From contig NZ_MVHH01000011.1 of NCBI RefSeq assembly GCF_002086515.1, forward strand, positions 1-64,000: 64,000 nucleotides of DNA. The letters are read 5' to 3'. The position numbers were made by a program, and so were the translations under genes. Each line of letters starts with the position of its first letter. Position 1 is the stretch's first letter. Origin of the DNA: Mycolicibacter arupensis. GTDB lineage: Bacteria; Actinomycetota; Actinomycetes; Mycobacteriales; Mycobacteriaceae. The notes beneath the pieces were generated by a model. It ran no database searches and was not told the DNA's origin. It worked only from the letters and a program-made list of their open reading frames with translations. Below, in pieces: positions 9,585-19,409 of the stretch.

Positions 9585-10010
9585 TTAGATCGCGCCCAGA
9601 TCCGCGGACAGCCAGTGCCGGGGCTTCATGTAGATGACTATCTGCTCGCCCAGCTCCGCCGACGCATACTCAAGAAACTTCTCGGCCCGCTCCGGTGGCA
9701 GGTAGCGGTGGGCCAGCTCGGCATGCAGTTCCTCAGTGCCGGGTTCGATGCGGCTGACGGTGCCGTCGACGGCGACGTACCTCAGTGTGGGCTCGGTGCG
9801 CTCCACCATCAGCGAGAAGCATCCGGCCGCCTCGATGAGCCTGGCCTTGCGTGACCCGGCCGCAGTCATCACCCAGGGCTCACCGCCTGGGGTGTACTGG
9901 TACCAGATGGGCACCGTCAGTGGCCCGCGGCCCTGGCCGGCGTCCACCGACAGCGCCGCGATGTGCGGTTCAGCCAGGAACTGCTCGCGCTCGTCCGGAG
10001 AAAGGCTCAT
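9585..10010 (-). CDS. PPOX-family (F420/FMN-type) split-barrel protein
   Basis: 141 residues of the pyridoxamine 5'-phosphate oxidase-like split barrel: IAALSVDAGQGRGPLTVPIW, YTPGGEPWVMTAAGSRKARL and a late KPRHWLSADLG. Actinobacterial members of this size often bind F420 or FMN and reduce small substrates; the substrate here is unknown. A -10 TAGCCT on the minus strand (10017-10022) lies 6 nt before the ATG, indicating a leaderless transcript. Confidence 0.75.
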   Translation of the reverse strand: MSLSPDEREQFLAEPHIAALSVDAGQGRGPLTVPIWYQYTPGGEPWVMTAAGSRKARLIEAAGCFSLMVERTEPTLRYVAVDGTVSRIEPGTEELHAELAHRYLPPERAEKFLEYASAELGEQIVIYMKPRHWLSADLGAI

Positions 10011-10044
10011 GAGCCGAGGCTAGCCGTCAGCGGCGACGGTCGCC

Positions 10045-11697
10045 TCAGATCGCCGGGCCCAGCAGATCGTCGGCGTCGCGGATGACGTAGCCGTAGCCCT
10101 GCTCGGCCAGGAATCGCTGCCGGTGCGCGGCATACTCGGCGTCCAGACTGTCGCGAGCTACCACCGAATAGAACACCGCGCCGCCGCCGTCGGCCTTGGG
10201 CCGCAGCAGCCGGCCGAGGCGCTGAGCCTCCTCCTGCCGGGAACCGAAGGTGCCCGAGACCTGCACTGCCACCGAAGCTTCCGGCAGATCGATGGAGAAG
10301 TTGGCGACCTTGGACACCACCAGGGTGGAGATCTCGCCTCGCCGGAACGCATCGAAAAGCTTCTCGCGCTCGGCGGTACGCGTCGAGCCCTGGATGACCG
10401 GGGCGTCCAGCTGCTCACCCAGCTCCTCGAGCTGATCGAGGTAGGCGCCGATCACCAGGGTCTGCTCGCCGGGATGCTGCTGGAGAATCGAGCGCACCAC
10501 CGCGATCTTGGAGTGCACCGTCGCGCACAGTTTGTAGCGCTCTTCGGGCTCGGCCACCGCGTAGGTCATTCGCTCGGTCTCGGTCATGGTGACCCGTACC
10601 TCGATGCACTCGGCCGGTGCGATCCAGCCCTGGGCCTCGATGTCCTTCCACGGCGCGTCGTAGCGCTTGGGTCCGATCAGCGAGAAGACGTCGCCTTCGC
10701 GGCCGTCCTCACGGATCAGTGTCGCGGTCAGCCCGAGCCGCCGGCGCGACTGCAGGTCGGCGGTCATCCGGAACACCGGCGCGGGCAGCAGGTGCACCTC
10801 GTCGTAGATGATCAGCCCCCAGTCGCGGCTGTCGAACAGCTCCAGGTGCCGGTATTCCCCTTTGGTGCGCCGGGTGATCACCTGATAGGTGGCGATGGTG
10901 ACCGGACGGATCTCCTTGCGCTCACCGGAGTACTCGCCGATCTCCTCTTCGGTCAGCGATGTGCGCGCAATCAGTTCACGCTTCCACTGCCGGCCGGCCA
11001 CGGTGTTGGTGACCAGGATCAATGTGGTGGCCTGCGCCTTGGCCATTGCTGCGGCGCCCACCAGGGTCTTGCCGGCACCACAGGGCAACACCACCACCCC
11101 GGAGCCGCCCGCCCAGAACGAGTCGGCGGCCATCTCCTGGTAGTCCCGCAGCTGCCAGCCGTCGGGCTGCATCGCGATCGGATGGGCCTCGCCGTCGACG
11201 TAGCCGGCCAGATCCTCGGCGGGCCAGCCGACCTTGAGCAGCATCTGTTTGACCCGCCCACGTTCGCTGGGATGCACCACGACGGTGTCGTCGTCGATCC
11301 GGGCGCCCAGCATGGGAGCGATCTTCTTGTTGCGCAGCACCTCCTCAAGAACCGCACGATCCAGGCTGACCAGGGTCAGCCCGTGCACCGGGCTCTTCAC
11401 CAGCTGCAGGCGCCCGTAGCGCGCCATGGTGTCGACGATGTCGACCAACAGCGGCTGCGGCACCGCGTAACGCGAGTGGCTGACCAGAGCATCGACCACC
11501 TGCTCGGCGTCGTGGCCTGCGGCCCGGGCGTTCCACAACGCCAGCGGCGTGATGCGGTAGGTGTGCACGTGCTCCGGGGCGCGCTCGAGCTCGGCGAACG
11601 GCGCGATCGCGGCGCGCGCCGAGCCGGCCAGTTCGTGATCGACCTCAAGCAGCACGGTCTTGTCGGATTGAACGATCAACGGCCCGTCGGTGCTCAT
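10045..11697 (-). CDS. ercc3: XPB/Ercc3-type DNA helicase
   Basis: 550 residues, superfamily 2 helicase close to Rv0861c. An N-terminal helicase-associated domain runs to about 180; Walker A CGAGKT is at about 206-211, the DEVH box at 299-302, and the C-terminal RecA lobe has GSTRTAEREKLFDAFRRGE and QEEAQRLGRLLRP. The XPB family unwinds DNA 3'-5' in repair. The ATG at 11697 is chosen because GATAAT (minus strand, 11705-11710) sits 7 nt upstream and a longer N-terminus would be Arg-rich non-homologous sequence. The gene follows the helicase-partner gene by 34 bp. Confidence 0.9.
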   Translation of the reverse strand: MSTDGPLIVQSDKTVLLEVDHELAGSARAAIAPFAELERAPEHVHTYRITPLALWNARAAGHDAEQVVDALVSHSRYAVPQPLLVDIVDTMARYGRLQLVKSPVHGLTLVSLDRAVLEEVLRNKKIAPMLGARIDDDTVVVHPSERGRVKQMLLKVGWPAEDLAGYVDGEAHPIAMQPDGWQLRDYQEMAADSFWAGGSGVVVLPCGAGKTLVGAAAMAKAQATTLILVTNTVAGRQWKRELIARTSLTEEEIGEYSGERKEIRPVTIATYQVITRRTKGEYRHLELFDSRDWGLIIYDEVHLLPAPVFRMTADLQSRRRLGLTATLIREDGREGDVFSLIGPKRYDAPWKDIEAQGWIAPAECIEVRVTMTETERMTYAVAEPEERYKLCATVHSKIAVVRSILQQHPGEQTLVIGAYLDQLEELGEQLDAPVIQGSTRTAEREKLFDAFRRGEISTLVVSKVANFSIDLPEASVAVQVSGTFGSRQEEAQRLGRLLRPKADGGGAVFYSVVARDSLDAEYAAHRQRFLAEQGYGYVIRDADDLLGPAI

Positions 11698-11731
11698 GGG
11701 GCCCATTATCCGGAGTCGACTGACACGGTGC

Positions 11732-14059
11732 CTACGGCGCCGAGTCTTCACCGGCAGACGACACCGACGTGATCCGGTGAATCGCGAAATCCTTCATCTG
11801 TCCCGACGTCGAATCGAATGCCACCAGCCGCCCACCCAGAACCTGGGTGGGGGCCACCTCACGCTGGGTGGCGACCCCGGCGGCGTCGACGTAACCGATG
11901 AGCACGGTGGCCCGCTCCAGCGCAGCGCGTTTGAGCATGATCATCGCGGTCACCGGATCCAGCCGGATGTTGTCGAACGGCGCCGAGGTCACGGTGCGCA
12001 GCACCCGCACCAGCGCGGTCAGGCTGTCGTCACCGGGGCCGGGGTGGGTCCGGTGCCCGCGCCGCTCCGCGGGGGTGTGCACCCGCAATCCGCGCGGCCG
12101 GATGTCGACGATCATCCCCGTAGCGTCCTCGGCGGCCGGCGCCAAGCCCGCGGCGCGCAGCGCGGCCAGCACATCGGCAAGCGGGGCCTGTGCCACCGCC
12201 ACCGTCGGAGCCAGCAGCCGCAGGCCCAGCGCCTCGGCGGCCGGAGCGGCCACCGCCTGGGCCAGCAGCGTGGGATCCTCGCAGCGCACGAAGGAGGCCG
12301 CGATCCCGATCCGCAGCTGACCATGTCGTCGTGCCACATCATCGATCAGATAGCTGAGCCCCTGCGGGACAGGCGTCTTGGAGTGTCTTTCGAAGAACGC
12401 CCGCAGGCCCGCCCCGGTACGGCCCACGTCCAAGGCGGAGCGGATGGTCTGCTCGGAGACGCGGTAGACCATCGCCGCACCGGCCGACTCCACGGTGGCG
12501 ACCACGGCCAGCTCCTCGGCGAGTTCGCGTTTCAGCGGGCCGGGCACCACCACGGTCAGGTCTGCCTGGACCAGGAAGTGATCGATGGGCTCGGGCAGTG
12601 CCCTGGCCATTGCGGCCACGGCTGCGGCGTCGTCGGCGTCGGCGGCGGAGCCCTGCGCGCTGTCCGCCAGCAGCAGGCGTGCCGGGGAGCTCAGTGCGCC
12701 GCGGCCCAGCACACCCAGGGCGTGGGCCTCGTCGAGCAGTTCTCCGACCGGGCCGGGCTGCAGCCGGCTCGCCCAACGCGGGCGGCGCCACACCAGGGCC
12801 CGCGACGCGGACACGGCGTCTACCCCGGTTCCCTCGGACAGTTCTGCGAGCATGCCGAGCAGCAGTCGACGGTCCAGCGGCGCGGCGGTGGAGAACAGCG
12901 GCGTGGACAGCGCTGCCCGGGGTTTGCCGTCGGCGCCGCGGCTGCCGATCAGCCCCGGCCTCGCCGGCAGATCCAGCCAGGTGGCGGCCAACAGATGCCA
13001 GCGCTGGGCGGTGGACTGCTCGGCGAACCGGTCGGCGAGCACCGTCGGCGCCCAGTACGGACCCTCGGTGTCGGGCCATTCGCGCTGGTCGACAACGGCC
13101 GGGTCGGGAAGGTCCGCCGCGATCAGCCGGGCCGTGGCCGCCACCTCAAGCAGCAGACCCAGCCGAGTTTCATCGACGCCGGTGGTCTTGGCCAATCGTT
13201 TGACCTCGCGCACACCCAACCCGCCGGTGCGCAGCTCTGGCACCGGCGTCTCGCCCAGGCTGGCCAGGATCACGTCGAGCTCGCGCAACACGTCGATGAC
13301 CGCCCCGGCCGCGGCGGCGTCAACATCGGCCGCGGTGGTCTTCGACACCGCCGGATCGGGCGCCTCCAACGCGATCGGTCCCGGCTGCTCGCCGCGCAAG
13401 GTCTGCCCCACCAGGCGCGGCAGGATCACCGTCTCCTCGTCGACGCGGCGCAGCAGCCCCGCCGCCAGCAGCCGGGGCACCGGGCGTTCCGGGGGCGCTT
13501 CGGGGGCGGCGTCGCGGGTGCGCCCGATCGGGGAACCGGTCAGCAACTTGTCCAGCAGGTCGCGCTGGGCACTGTCCAGGTCGGCGATGGCCGCTCGTAG
13601 CGCGGCCAGATCCGCCGGCCCCGCCGGCTCCTCCCGGGTCACCTGACCGGGCTGCCAGGGCAGGCCCGCACCGGCCTCGGCGACGATGCGCAGCACGCCG
13701 TTCGGCTGCTCCGTCGAACCCCAACACAGCGCCCGCTCGATCAGGCCGTTGAGCGCCGCGGTCACCGCGTCGGCGGGGGCGCGATCACCGAGCAGCTTCA
13801 GCAGGTCTGTGACCGGCACACCGTGTGAGTCGGCGCGCAACTCCAGCAAGGCGTCCAGTACGGCCAAATGCAGGAAGTCCAGCTCATCGGTGGCAGCCCG
13901 AACCGACTGGCGGGCCTGTGCCCGGGCGGCGAGCGCGGCGATACTGCCCGGCGGTGGTTGGGCGAGGTCGGGCCGCAGCTTCAGTAGCCGGATCAGATCC
14001 TCGTCGGGCAGCTCGGCCAGCCACGACCCCAGTGGGACACCCCGGGCGCGTTCGGTCAT
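11732..14059 (-). CDS. Helicase-associated protein (Rv0862c type)
   Basis: 775 residues, Leu/Ala-rich, with no Walker motifs seen, corresponding by position to Rv0862c, which carries an XPB-associated domain near the C-terminus. Here the C-terminal part has FVRCEDPTLLAQAV and LKRAALERATVLIGYVDAAG. It is the upstream neighbour of ercc3 on the same strand and may be an accessory subunit of the helicase. A -10 TACGCT (minus strand, 14067-14072) lies 7 nt before the ATG at 14059, supporting a leaderless start over the longer frame. Confidence 0.75.
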   Translation of the reverse strand: MTERARGVPLGSWLAELPDEDLIRLLKLRPDLAQPPPGSIAALAARAQARQSVRAATDELDFLHLAVLDALLELRADSHGVPVTDLLKLLGDRAPADAVTAALNGLIERALCWGSTEQPNGVLRIVAEAGAGLPWQPGQVTREEPAGPADLAALRAAIADLDSAQRDLLDKLLTGSPIGRTRDAAPEAPPERPVPRLLAAGLLRRVDEETVILPRLVGQTLRGEQPGPIALEAPDPAVSKTTAADVDAAAAGAVIDVLRELDVILASLGETPVPELRTGGLGVREVKRLAKTTGVDETRLGLLLEVAATARLIAADLPDPAVVDQREWPDTEGPYWAPTVLADRFAEQSTAQRWHLLAATWLDLPARPGLIGSRGADGKPRAALSTPLFSTAAPLDRRLLLGMLAELSEGTGVDAVSASRALVWRRPRWASRLQPGPVGELLDEAHALGVLGRGALSSPARLLLADSAQGSAADADDAAAVAAMARALPEPIDHFLVQADLTVVVPGPLKRELAEELAVVATVESAGAAMVYRVSEQTIRSALDVGRTGAGLRAFFERHSKTPVPQGLSYLIDDVARRHGQLRIGIAASFVRCEDPTLLAQAVAAPAAEALGLRLLAPTVAVAQAPLADVLAALRAAGLAPAAEDATGMIVDIRPRGLRVHTPAERRGHRTHPGPGDDSLTALVRVLRTVTSAPFDNIRLDPVTAMIMLKRAALERATVLIGYVDAAGVATQREVAPTQVLGGRLVAFDSTSGQMKDFAIHRITSVSSAGEDSAP

Positions 14060-14120
14060 CGCGACCAGCGTAAGGCCCAACCGGTGAACGGCGTCGATCG
14101 CGACCTGTCAGAATGGTTCC

Positions 14121-14309
14121 GTGGCTGGAAACCAGGACAACAAGAACCGGTATGTCGACAACGGTTGGCCGCAGACCGACGGCGAACCCGCTGTCAGTGA
14201 GCTGCGCACCGATCGGACCGGCGCACTGTCGCCATTCGGGGACCTCGTGTTCCCGCTGCCGTCCGAAGAGCTGCCTTACCTACATCCGGTCACCGTCGTC
14301 AATCGGTAG
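14121..14309 (+). CDS. Small conserved hypothetical (Rv0863 position)
   Basis: 62 residues from GTG, hydrophilic at the N-terminus ([20 protein letters not shown]) and ending [19 protein letters not shown]. It lies directly upstream of moaC2, as Rv0863 does. CAGAAT ends 6 nt before the GTG and could be the -10 of a leaderless transcript that continues into moaC2-mog-moaE2. No known domain. Confidence 0.65.
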   Translation: MAGNQDNKNRYVDNGWPQTDGEPAVSELRTDRTGALSPFGDLVFPLPSEELPYLHPVTVVNR

Positions 14310-14320
14310 CCGGTGACGTC

Positions 14321-14794
14321 ATGACCGGCCCGCTCTCACACCTCGACGAACGGGGGGCGGCGCACATGGTCGACGTCAGCGCAAAGGCGAGCACCAAGCG
14401 GGTCGCGGTCGCCGGCGGCGTGCTGCGCACCACCGCCGAGGTGGTGCAGCTGATCTCGGCCGGTGGACTGCCCAAGGGTGACGCGCTGGCCACGGCACGG
14501 GTGGCGGGAATCATGGCTGCCAAACGCACCAGTGATCTGATCCCGCTCTGCCATCAACTCGCACTCACCGGTGTCGACGTGGAGTTCACCATCGGGCAAT
14601 CCCAGATCGACATCACCGCCGCGGTGCGCACCACCGACCGGACCGGCGTCGAGATGGAGGCGCTGACCGCCGTCAGCGTGGCGGCCCTGACCCTCTACGA
14701 CATGATCAAGGCCGTCGACCGCGCCGCGGTCATCGACGAGATCCGGGTTCTGAGCAAGGACGGCGGGCGTAGCGGGGCCTGGGAGCGCGCGTGA
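14321..14794 (+). CDS. moaC2: Cyclic pyranopterin monophosphate synthase MoaC
   Basis: 157 residues, full-length MoaC. It acts after MoaA to form cyclic pyranopterin monophosphate. Visible motifs are [36 protein letters not shown] (active-site His), [20 protein letters not shown] and the catalytic Lys in MIKAVD. The stop overlaps the start of mog as GTGA, so the genes are translationally coupled. Confidence 0.92.
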   Translation: MTGPLSHLDERGAAHMVDVSAKASTKRVAVAGGVLRTTAEVVQLISAGGLPKGDALATARVAGIMAAKRTSDLIPLCHQLALTGVDVEFTIGQSQIDITAAVRTTDRTGVEMEALTAVSVAALTLYDMIKAVDRAAVIDEIRVLSKDGGRSGAWERA

Positions 14795-15270
14795 GCGCCC
14801 GGACCGCCCGGATCATCATCGCCTCCACCCGTGCCGCCACCGGGGTGTACAGCGACCGCACCGGGCCCATCATCGCCGAGTGGCTGGCGCAGCGCGGCTT
14901 CGCGCCGGTGAGCCCGGAGGTCGTTGCCGACGGGGAACCGGTGGGTGCCGCCCTACGAGCGGCATTGGCCGACCGGCCAGATCTGATCATCACCTCCGGT
15001 GGGACCGGTATCGCCCCCACCGATGACACCCCGGCACAGACCCGCGCGGTGCTCGACTACGACATCCCGGGGCTGGCCGATGCCCTCCGCCGCTCCGGAC
15101 TGCCGCAGGTGCCGACTTCGATACTGTCGCGGGGCGTCTGCGGGGTGGCCGGCCGCAGCCTGATCGTCAACCTGCCCGGGTCATCCGGCGGGGTGCGCGA
15201 CGGGCTCGGCGTGCTCGCCGACGTCCTGGATCACGCACTGGACCAGCTCGCCGGCGGGGATCACCGGTGA
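14791..15270 (+). CDS. mog: Molybdopterin adenylyltransferase-type Mog/MoaB protein
   Basis: 159 residues of the MoCF-binding family: [40 protein letters not shown] and [16 protein letters not shown]. The family adenylylates molybdopterin before molybdate insertion. GTG starts overlap on both sides (GTGA with moaC2 and with moaE2), making this a tightly coupled three-gene Moco operon as at Rv0864-Rv0866. Confidence 0.9.
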   Translation: MSARTARIIIASTRAATGVYSDRTGPIIAEWLAQRGFAPVSPEVVADGEPVGAALRAALADRPDLIITSGGTGIAPTDDTPAQTRAVLDYDIPGLADALRRSGLPQVPTSILSRGVCGVAGRSLIVNLPGSSGGVRDGLGVLADVLDHALDQLAGGDHR

Positions 15271-15704
15271 GCGGCCACGGTGCCGCGGTGCTGCGCGCCG
15301 CGGTCACCGAGGAGCCGATCGTGCTGGCCGAGCACGAGGAGTTGGTGAGCCACCGGGCTGCGGGAGCGATCGTCGGATTCGTCGGAATGATCCGCGACCA
15401 TGACGACGGACGTCAGGTGAGAAGGCTGGAATACTCCGCGCACCCGTCGGCGCCGCAGGTGATGGCCGACGTGCTGGCCGAGGTCGCCCGGCAGGCGGTC
15501 GGGGTTCGGGCCGTGGCGGCCAGCCACCGGATCGGTGTGCTGCAGATCGGCGATGCGGCGCTGGTGGCGGCGGTGGCGGCCGATCACCGCCGGGAGGCGT
15601 TCGAGGCCTGCGCCCTGCTCGTCGACACGGTCAAGGCGCGGCTACCGGTGTGGAAGCACCAGTTCTTCACCGACGGCACCGAGGAGTGGGTGGGCTCGGC
15701 CTGA
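15267..15704 (+). CDS. moaE2: Molybdopterin synthase large subunit MoaE
   Basis: 145 residues, catalytic subunit of molybdopterin synthase, which takes sulfur from the MoaD thiocarboxylate. Motifs include [52 protein letters not shown] and the catalytic lysine region [20 protein letters not shown]. Its partner MoaD2 is encoded on the other strand, beyond rpfA. It converges on rpfA across a bidirectional hairpin. Confidence 0.92.
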   Translation: MSGHGAAVLRAAVTEEPIVLAEHEELVSHRAAGAIVGFVGMIRDHDDGRQVRRLEYSAHPSAPQVMADVLAEVARQAVGVRAVAASHRIGVLQIGDAALVAAVAADHRREAFEACALLVDTVKARLPVWKHQFFTDGTEEWVGSA

Positions 15705-15725
15705 CGGCAGCGCGACAACGAAAAA

Positions 15726-15749
15726 CGGGGGCCGGTTAACCGGCCCCCG
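15726..15749 (-). terminator. Intrinsic terminator of rpfA
   Basis: A perfect 24-bp palindrome (CGGGGGCCGGTT / AACCGGCCCCCG) is followed on the minus strand by five Ts (AAAAA at 15721-15725 on plus). On the rpfA transcript this is a G+C stem with a U-tract; on the moaE2 side the tract is weaker. It separates the convergent genes. Confidence 0.75.
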
Positions 15750-15769
15750 CATTTCGTAGATGTGTGTTC

Positions 15770-16951
<1,182 letters not shown>

Positions 16952-17217
16952 GCAAAAGGTGGATCGAACGGAAATTTTCGATACACCCGGAGATGTACGG
17001 TAACCGCTCATCCGCGCCGCGTCACCCTTCTCGCTTCCTGGTGTTTTCCCCGCCGCGGTGTCCCAAAACGCCCCGAATGTCAGATGTTTGCGCAGGTCAA
17101 CGCGTGCTCCATCAAGTCGTTGCCTGCCCGTGATCAATTCGTTATGTGACGTAGATCATGCTGTCCGCCGGGTTTGATTCGGCGGTCCAGCTTCGTCTCT
17201 CGCTCGTCCGAGCCTCG
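16952..17217 (-). other. rpfA upstream region without a gene
   Basis: 266 bp between the riboswitch and the moaD2 stop. I see no coding frame with support. It should hold the rpfA promoter; GTGTATCGAAAATTT (minus strand, around 16985-16970) is the most AT-rich part and a candidate core promoter, with a CRP-like site near the moaD2 end. Confidence 0.5.
17145..17160. promoter_or_regulatory. Candidate CRP (Rv3676-type) site upstream of rpfA
   Basis: TGTGACGTAGATCATG: a perfect TGTGA half-site, 6-bp spacer and a 3/5 match TCATG in place of TCACA. M. tuberculosis rpfA is a known CRP target. The distance of about 430 bp to the start codon is explained by the long riboswitch leader. Confidence 0.45.
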
Positions 17218-17496
17218 CTAGCCACCGGCGAACGGAGGAAGGATGTCCACCGTTTCGCCGGGCCGCAAGGGTGCCTCGTGGTCGCGCACCGCAACGCCGT
17301 CGCGCAGATAAGAGCAACGCCGCAGCACCGCTGCCAGTCGCTCGTTGCGGCCGGCGAGGTCCTCGACCAAGGCCGCCACGCCGGCCCCGTGCGGCACGCT
17401 GACGGCCTCCGAGTCGGTCCCCGCGGCCGCGCGCGCTGCCGCGAAATAGCGGACCGTCACCGAGACGTCGGCACAGCTTCCGGTCTGAGTGGGCAC
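17218..17496 (-). CDS. moaD2: Molybdopterin synthase sulfur carrier MoaD
   Basis: 92 residues, ubiquitin-like MoaD with the required C-terminal Gly-Gly (ILPPFAGG) that becomes the thiocarboxylate sulfur donor for MoaE. The fold starts SVTVRYFAAARAAAG and contains LRPGETVDILPPF. The start is 3 nt after the moaA2 stop, so it is cotranscribed with moaA2. Confidence 0.9.
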   Translation of the reverse strand: MPTQTGSCADVSVTVRYFAAARAAAGTDSEAVSVPHGAGVAALVEDLAGRNERLAAVLRRCSYLRDGVAVRDHEAPLRPGETVDILPPFAGG

Positions 17497-17499
17497 CGA

Positions 17500-18645
17500 T
17501 CAGCCGCCGATCGCGCTCATCGGGCGGTCCGGCTGGATGAAGTCCGGGTCGTTGATGCCATGGCCGGCCTTCTTGCTCCACATCGCGGCCCGCCAGGCCT
17601 GCTCGATGGTGTCGTCGTCGCTGCCATTGCGCATCAGTGCGCGCAGATCGGACTCGGCGGAGGCGAACAGGCAGTTGCGGATCTGTCCGTCGGCGGTGAG
17701 CCGCGTGCGGTCGCAGCTGCCACAGAACGGGCGCGACACCGAGGCGATGATCCCGAATGTTCCGCCGCGGTCGTGCGAGCCGTCCTCGACCAGCCAGACC
17801 TCGGCGGGGGAGGCCCCGCGCGGCTGTGGATTGTGCCGCAGCGCGAAGCGGGATTGCACCGCCTCCAGGATCTGGTCGACGTTGAGCCCGGCGTCGCGGG
17901 TCCAGCGGTGTTCGGCATCGAGCGGCATCATCTCGATGACCCGCAGGTGGTAGCCGTGGTCCAGGCAGAACTGCAGCAGAGTGACGACGTCGTCGCCGGT
18001 GACCTTCGGGTCGAGCACGGCATTGACCTTGATCGGAGCCAACCCGGCCCGCGCGGCCGCATCCAGACCGGCGAGCACGTCGGGCAGCCGGTCGCGCCGG
18101 GTGATCTCGGCGAAGTGGGCGCGGTCGACGGTGTCCAGCGAGACGTTGATCCGGTCCAGGCCCGCGGCCACCAGAGCGCCGGCCCGGCGGGCCAGGCCCA
18201 GGCCGTTGGTGGTCAAGGCGATTTCGGGACGCGGGTGCAGCGCTGCGGCGCCGGCCACCACGCGTTCCAGGTGGCGGGCCAGCAACGGTTCGCCGCCGGT
18301 GAATCGGATGTCGGTGATGCCGAGGCGGCTCACGCCGATTCGGATCAGCCGGATCAGCTCCTGGTCGCTCAGCAGATGCCCGCTCGGAAGCCAGTCGAGG
18401 CCTTCGGCCGGCATGCAGTACGTGCAGCGCAGATTGCAGCGGTCGGTCAGGGAGATCCGCAGGTCGGTGTGGACCCGCCCGAAGGTGTCCACCAGGGGGC
18501 CGGTTGTCGGCATCTGTGCGGCGATGGCGCGCGCCACGGCGTCGTCGAAGGCCGCTCGGGTGGCCTCCATATGTTCCGCATGGTCCGCATCGCCTGTCCC
18601 CGCCAACGGTGGGGGCGCGCCTGGACCCGGGTGCCTCAACGTCAT
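17500..18645 (-). CDS. moaA2: GTP 3',8-cyclase MoaA (radical SAM)
   Basis: 381 residues. The radical SAM cluster is C70/C74/C77 in DRCNLRCTYCMP, followed by FTGGEPLLARHLE. The C-terminal second Fe-S cluster is CGSCDRTRLTADGQIRNCLF (first two Cys plus the later Cys), and the end is DRPMSAIGG with the Gly-Gly tail typical of MoaA. It converts GTP to the cyclic precursor in the first step of Moco synthesis. The N-terminus before residue about 48 is variable and the start is less certain. The leader has a perfect 8-bp stem-loop. Confidence 0.9.
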   Translation of the reverse strand: MTLRHPGPGAPPPLAGTGDADHAEHMEATRAAFDDAVARAIAAQMPTTGPLVDTFGRVHTDLRISLTDRCNLRCTYCMPAEGLDWLPSGHLLSDQELIRLIRIGVSRLGITDIRFTGGEPLLARHLERVVAGAAALHPRPEIALTTNGLGLARRAGALVAAGLDRINVSLDTVDRAHFAEITRRDRLPDVLAGLDAAARAGLAPIKVNAVLDPKVTGDDVVTLLQFCLDHGYHLRVIEMMPLDAEHRWTRDAGLNVDQILEAVQSRFALRHNPQPRGASPAEVWLVEDGSHDRGGTFGIIASVSRPFCGSCDRTRLTADGQIRNCLFASAESDLRALMRNGSDDDTIEQAWRAAMWSKKAGHGINDPDFIQPDRPMSAIGG

Positions 18646-18655
18646 GTCCGTTTCC

Positions 18656-18684
18656 GATTCGGTTGGCCGGGGAGTGACCGAATC
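18656..18684 (-). promoter_or_regulatory. Stem-loop in the moaA2 5' leader
   Basis: Perfect 8-bp arms GATTCGGT (18656-18663) and ACCGAATC (18677-18684) with a 13-nt loop, ending 11 nt before the moaA2 start codon on the minus strand. It could control translation of moaA2-moaD2. I could not match it to the Moco riboswitch consensus. Confidence 0.4.
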
Positions 18685-18769
18685 CCTCTCGGCGTCCGGT
18701 CTTCATCTCCTTCAGCGGCGTAGTCAGCCTACCGAGCAAACCTGGGTGTTTTGCGGGTCAGGGTCCGAG

Positions 18770-18808
18770 TAAGATCGGCTGCTGACGCGTCCTGCGCAGG
18801 CGGGACGC
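18770..18808 (+). promoter_or_regulatory. cspB promoter -10 and leader hairpin
   Basis: TAAGAT (18770-18775) fits a TANNNT -10. It would give a leader of about 77 nt containing the hairpin GCGTCC (18787-18792) / GGACGC (18803-18808). A structured leader is common for cold-shock mRNAs; function here is inferred. Confidence 0.4.
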
Positions 18809-18858
18809 TTCCTTTATGTCCGCACGTACGTGATCAGCAAGACAAGCAGGTGAGACCA

Positions 18859-19272
18859 GTGCCGACCGGCAAGGTGAAGTGGTACGACGCCGCGAAGGGC
18901 TTCGGCTTCCTGTCCCAGGAAGAAGGTGAGGACGTCTACGTCCGCGCCTCGGCCCTGCCGGACGGTGTGGAGGGTCTCAAAGCGGGTCAGCGGGTGGAGT
19001 TCGGCGTCGCCGCCGGCCGCCGCGGCCCCCAGGCGCTGACGGTGAAGTTGATCGACCCGCCGCCGAGTCTGTCGCGGACCCGGCGCGAGGCCGCCCCGGC
19101 CGTCGAGCACCGGCACACCCCCGACGAGCTGCACGGCATGGTCGAGGACATGATCACGCTGCTGGAAGGCACCGTGCAGCCTGAGCTGCGCAAGGGGCGG
19201 TACCCGGACCGCAAGACCGCTCGGCAGATCTCCGAGGTGGTCAAGGCCGTGGCCCGCGAACTCGACGCCTGA
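18859..19272 (+). CDS. cspB: Cold-shock domain protein CspB with C-terminal extension
   Basis: 137 residues from GTG at 18859. The cold-shock domain (1-65) has [20 protein letters not shown] with the RNP1-type KGFGFL and DVYVRASAL in place of the usual RNP2 sequence. It is followed by about 70 residues with a helical [18 protein letters not shown] region. The extension matches the Rv0871 length (135) and distinguishes it from the ~67-residue CspA type. Single-strand nucleic-acid binding is the expected role. Confidence 0.85.
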   Translation: MPTGKVKWYDAAKGFGFLSQEEGEDVYVRASALPDGVEGLKAGQRVEFGVAAGRRGPQALTVKLIDPPPSLSRTRREAAPAVEHRHTPDELHGMVEDMITLLEGTVQPELRKGRYPDRKTARQISEVVKAVARELDA

Positions 19273-19361
19273 GTTCAGCCGGTGCGGGCGATCCCACCGA
19301 ACGGGATCGTTGCTGACTGACTGATGAACAGGCAGTGTTCATTGCTCGACACTCGAACAAC

Positions 19362-19379
19362 TGGTCTGACCACCAGACC
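19362..19379. promoter_or_regulatory. FadR-type operator before fadR
   Basis: TGGTCTGACCA (19362-19372) is a perfect palindrome around the central T and sits in AACTGGTCTGACCA, very close to the E. coli FadR core AACTGGTCNGACC. It overlaps a second inverted repeat GGTCTG/CAGACC (19363-19379). It lies at about -48 to -31 from the predicted start point, covering the -35 region, so autoregulation is likely. Confidence 0.6.
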
Positions 19380-19396
19380 TCAGGCCATTTTTGTGT

Positions 19397-19402
19397 TAGG
19401 GT
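19397..19402 (+). promoter_or_regulatory. -10 hexamer of leaderless fadR-like promoter
   Basis: TAGGGT lies 7 nt before the ATG at 19410 with no Shine-Dalgarno, which fixes the start of the GntR gene and the position of the operator relative to transcription start. Confidence 0.55.
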
Positions 19403-19409
19403 TCGGGTC

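Noticed and set aside
10123..13600. Long plus-strand open frames at 10123-11772 and 11690-13600
   Set aside because: They are shadows of ercc3 and the Rv0862c-type gene on the minus strand and have no recognisable domains or Shine-Dalgarno.
18646..18780. Moco riboswitch before moaA2
   Set aside because: A stem-loop is present but I could not find the conserved Moco RNA blocks; kept only as an unnamed leader hairpin.
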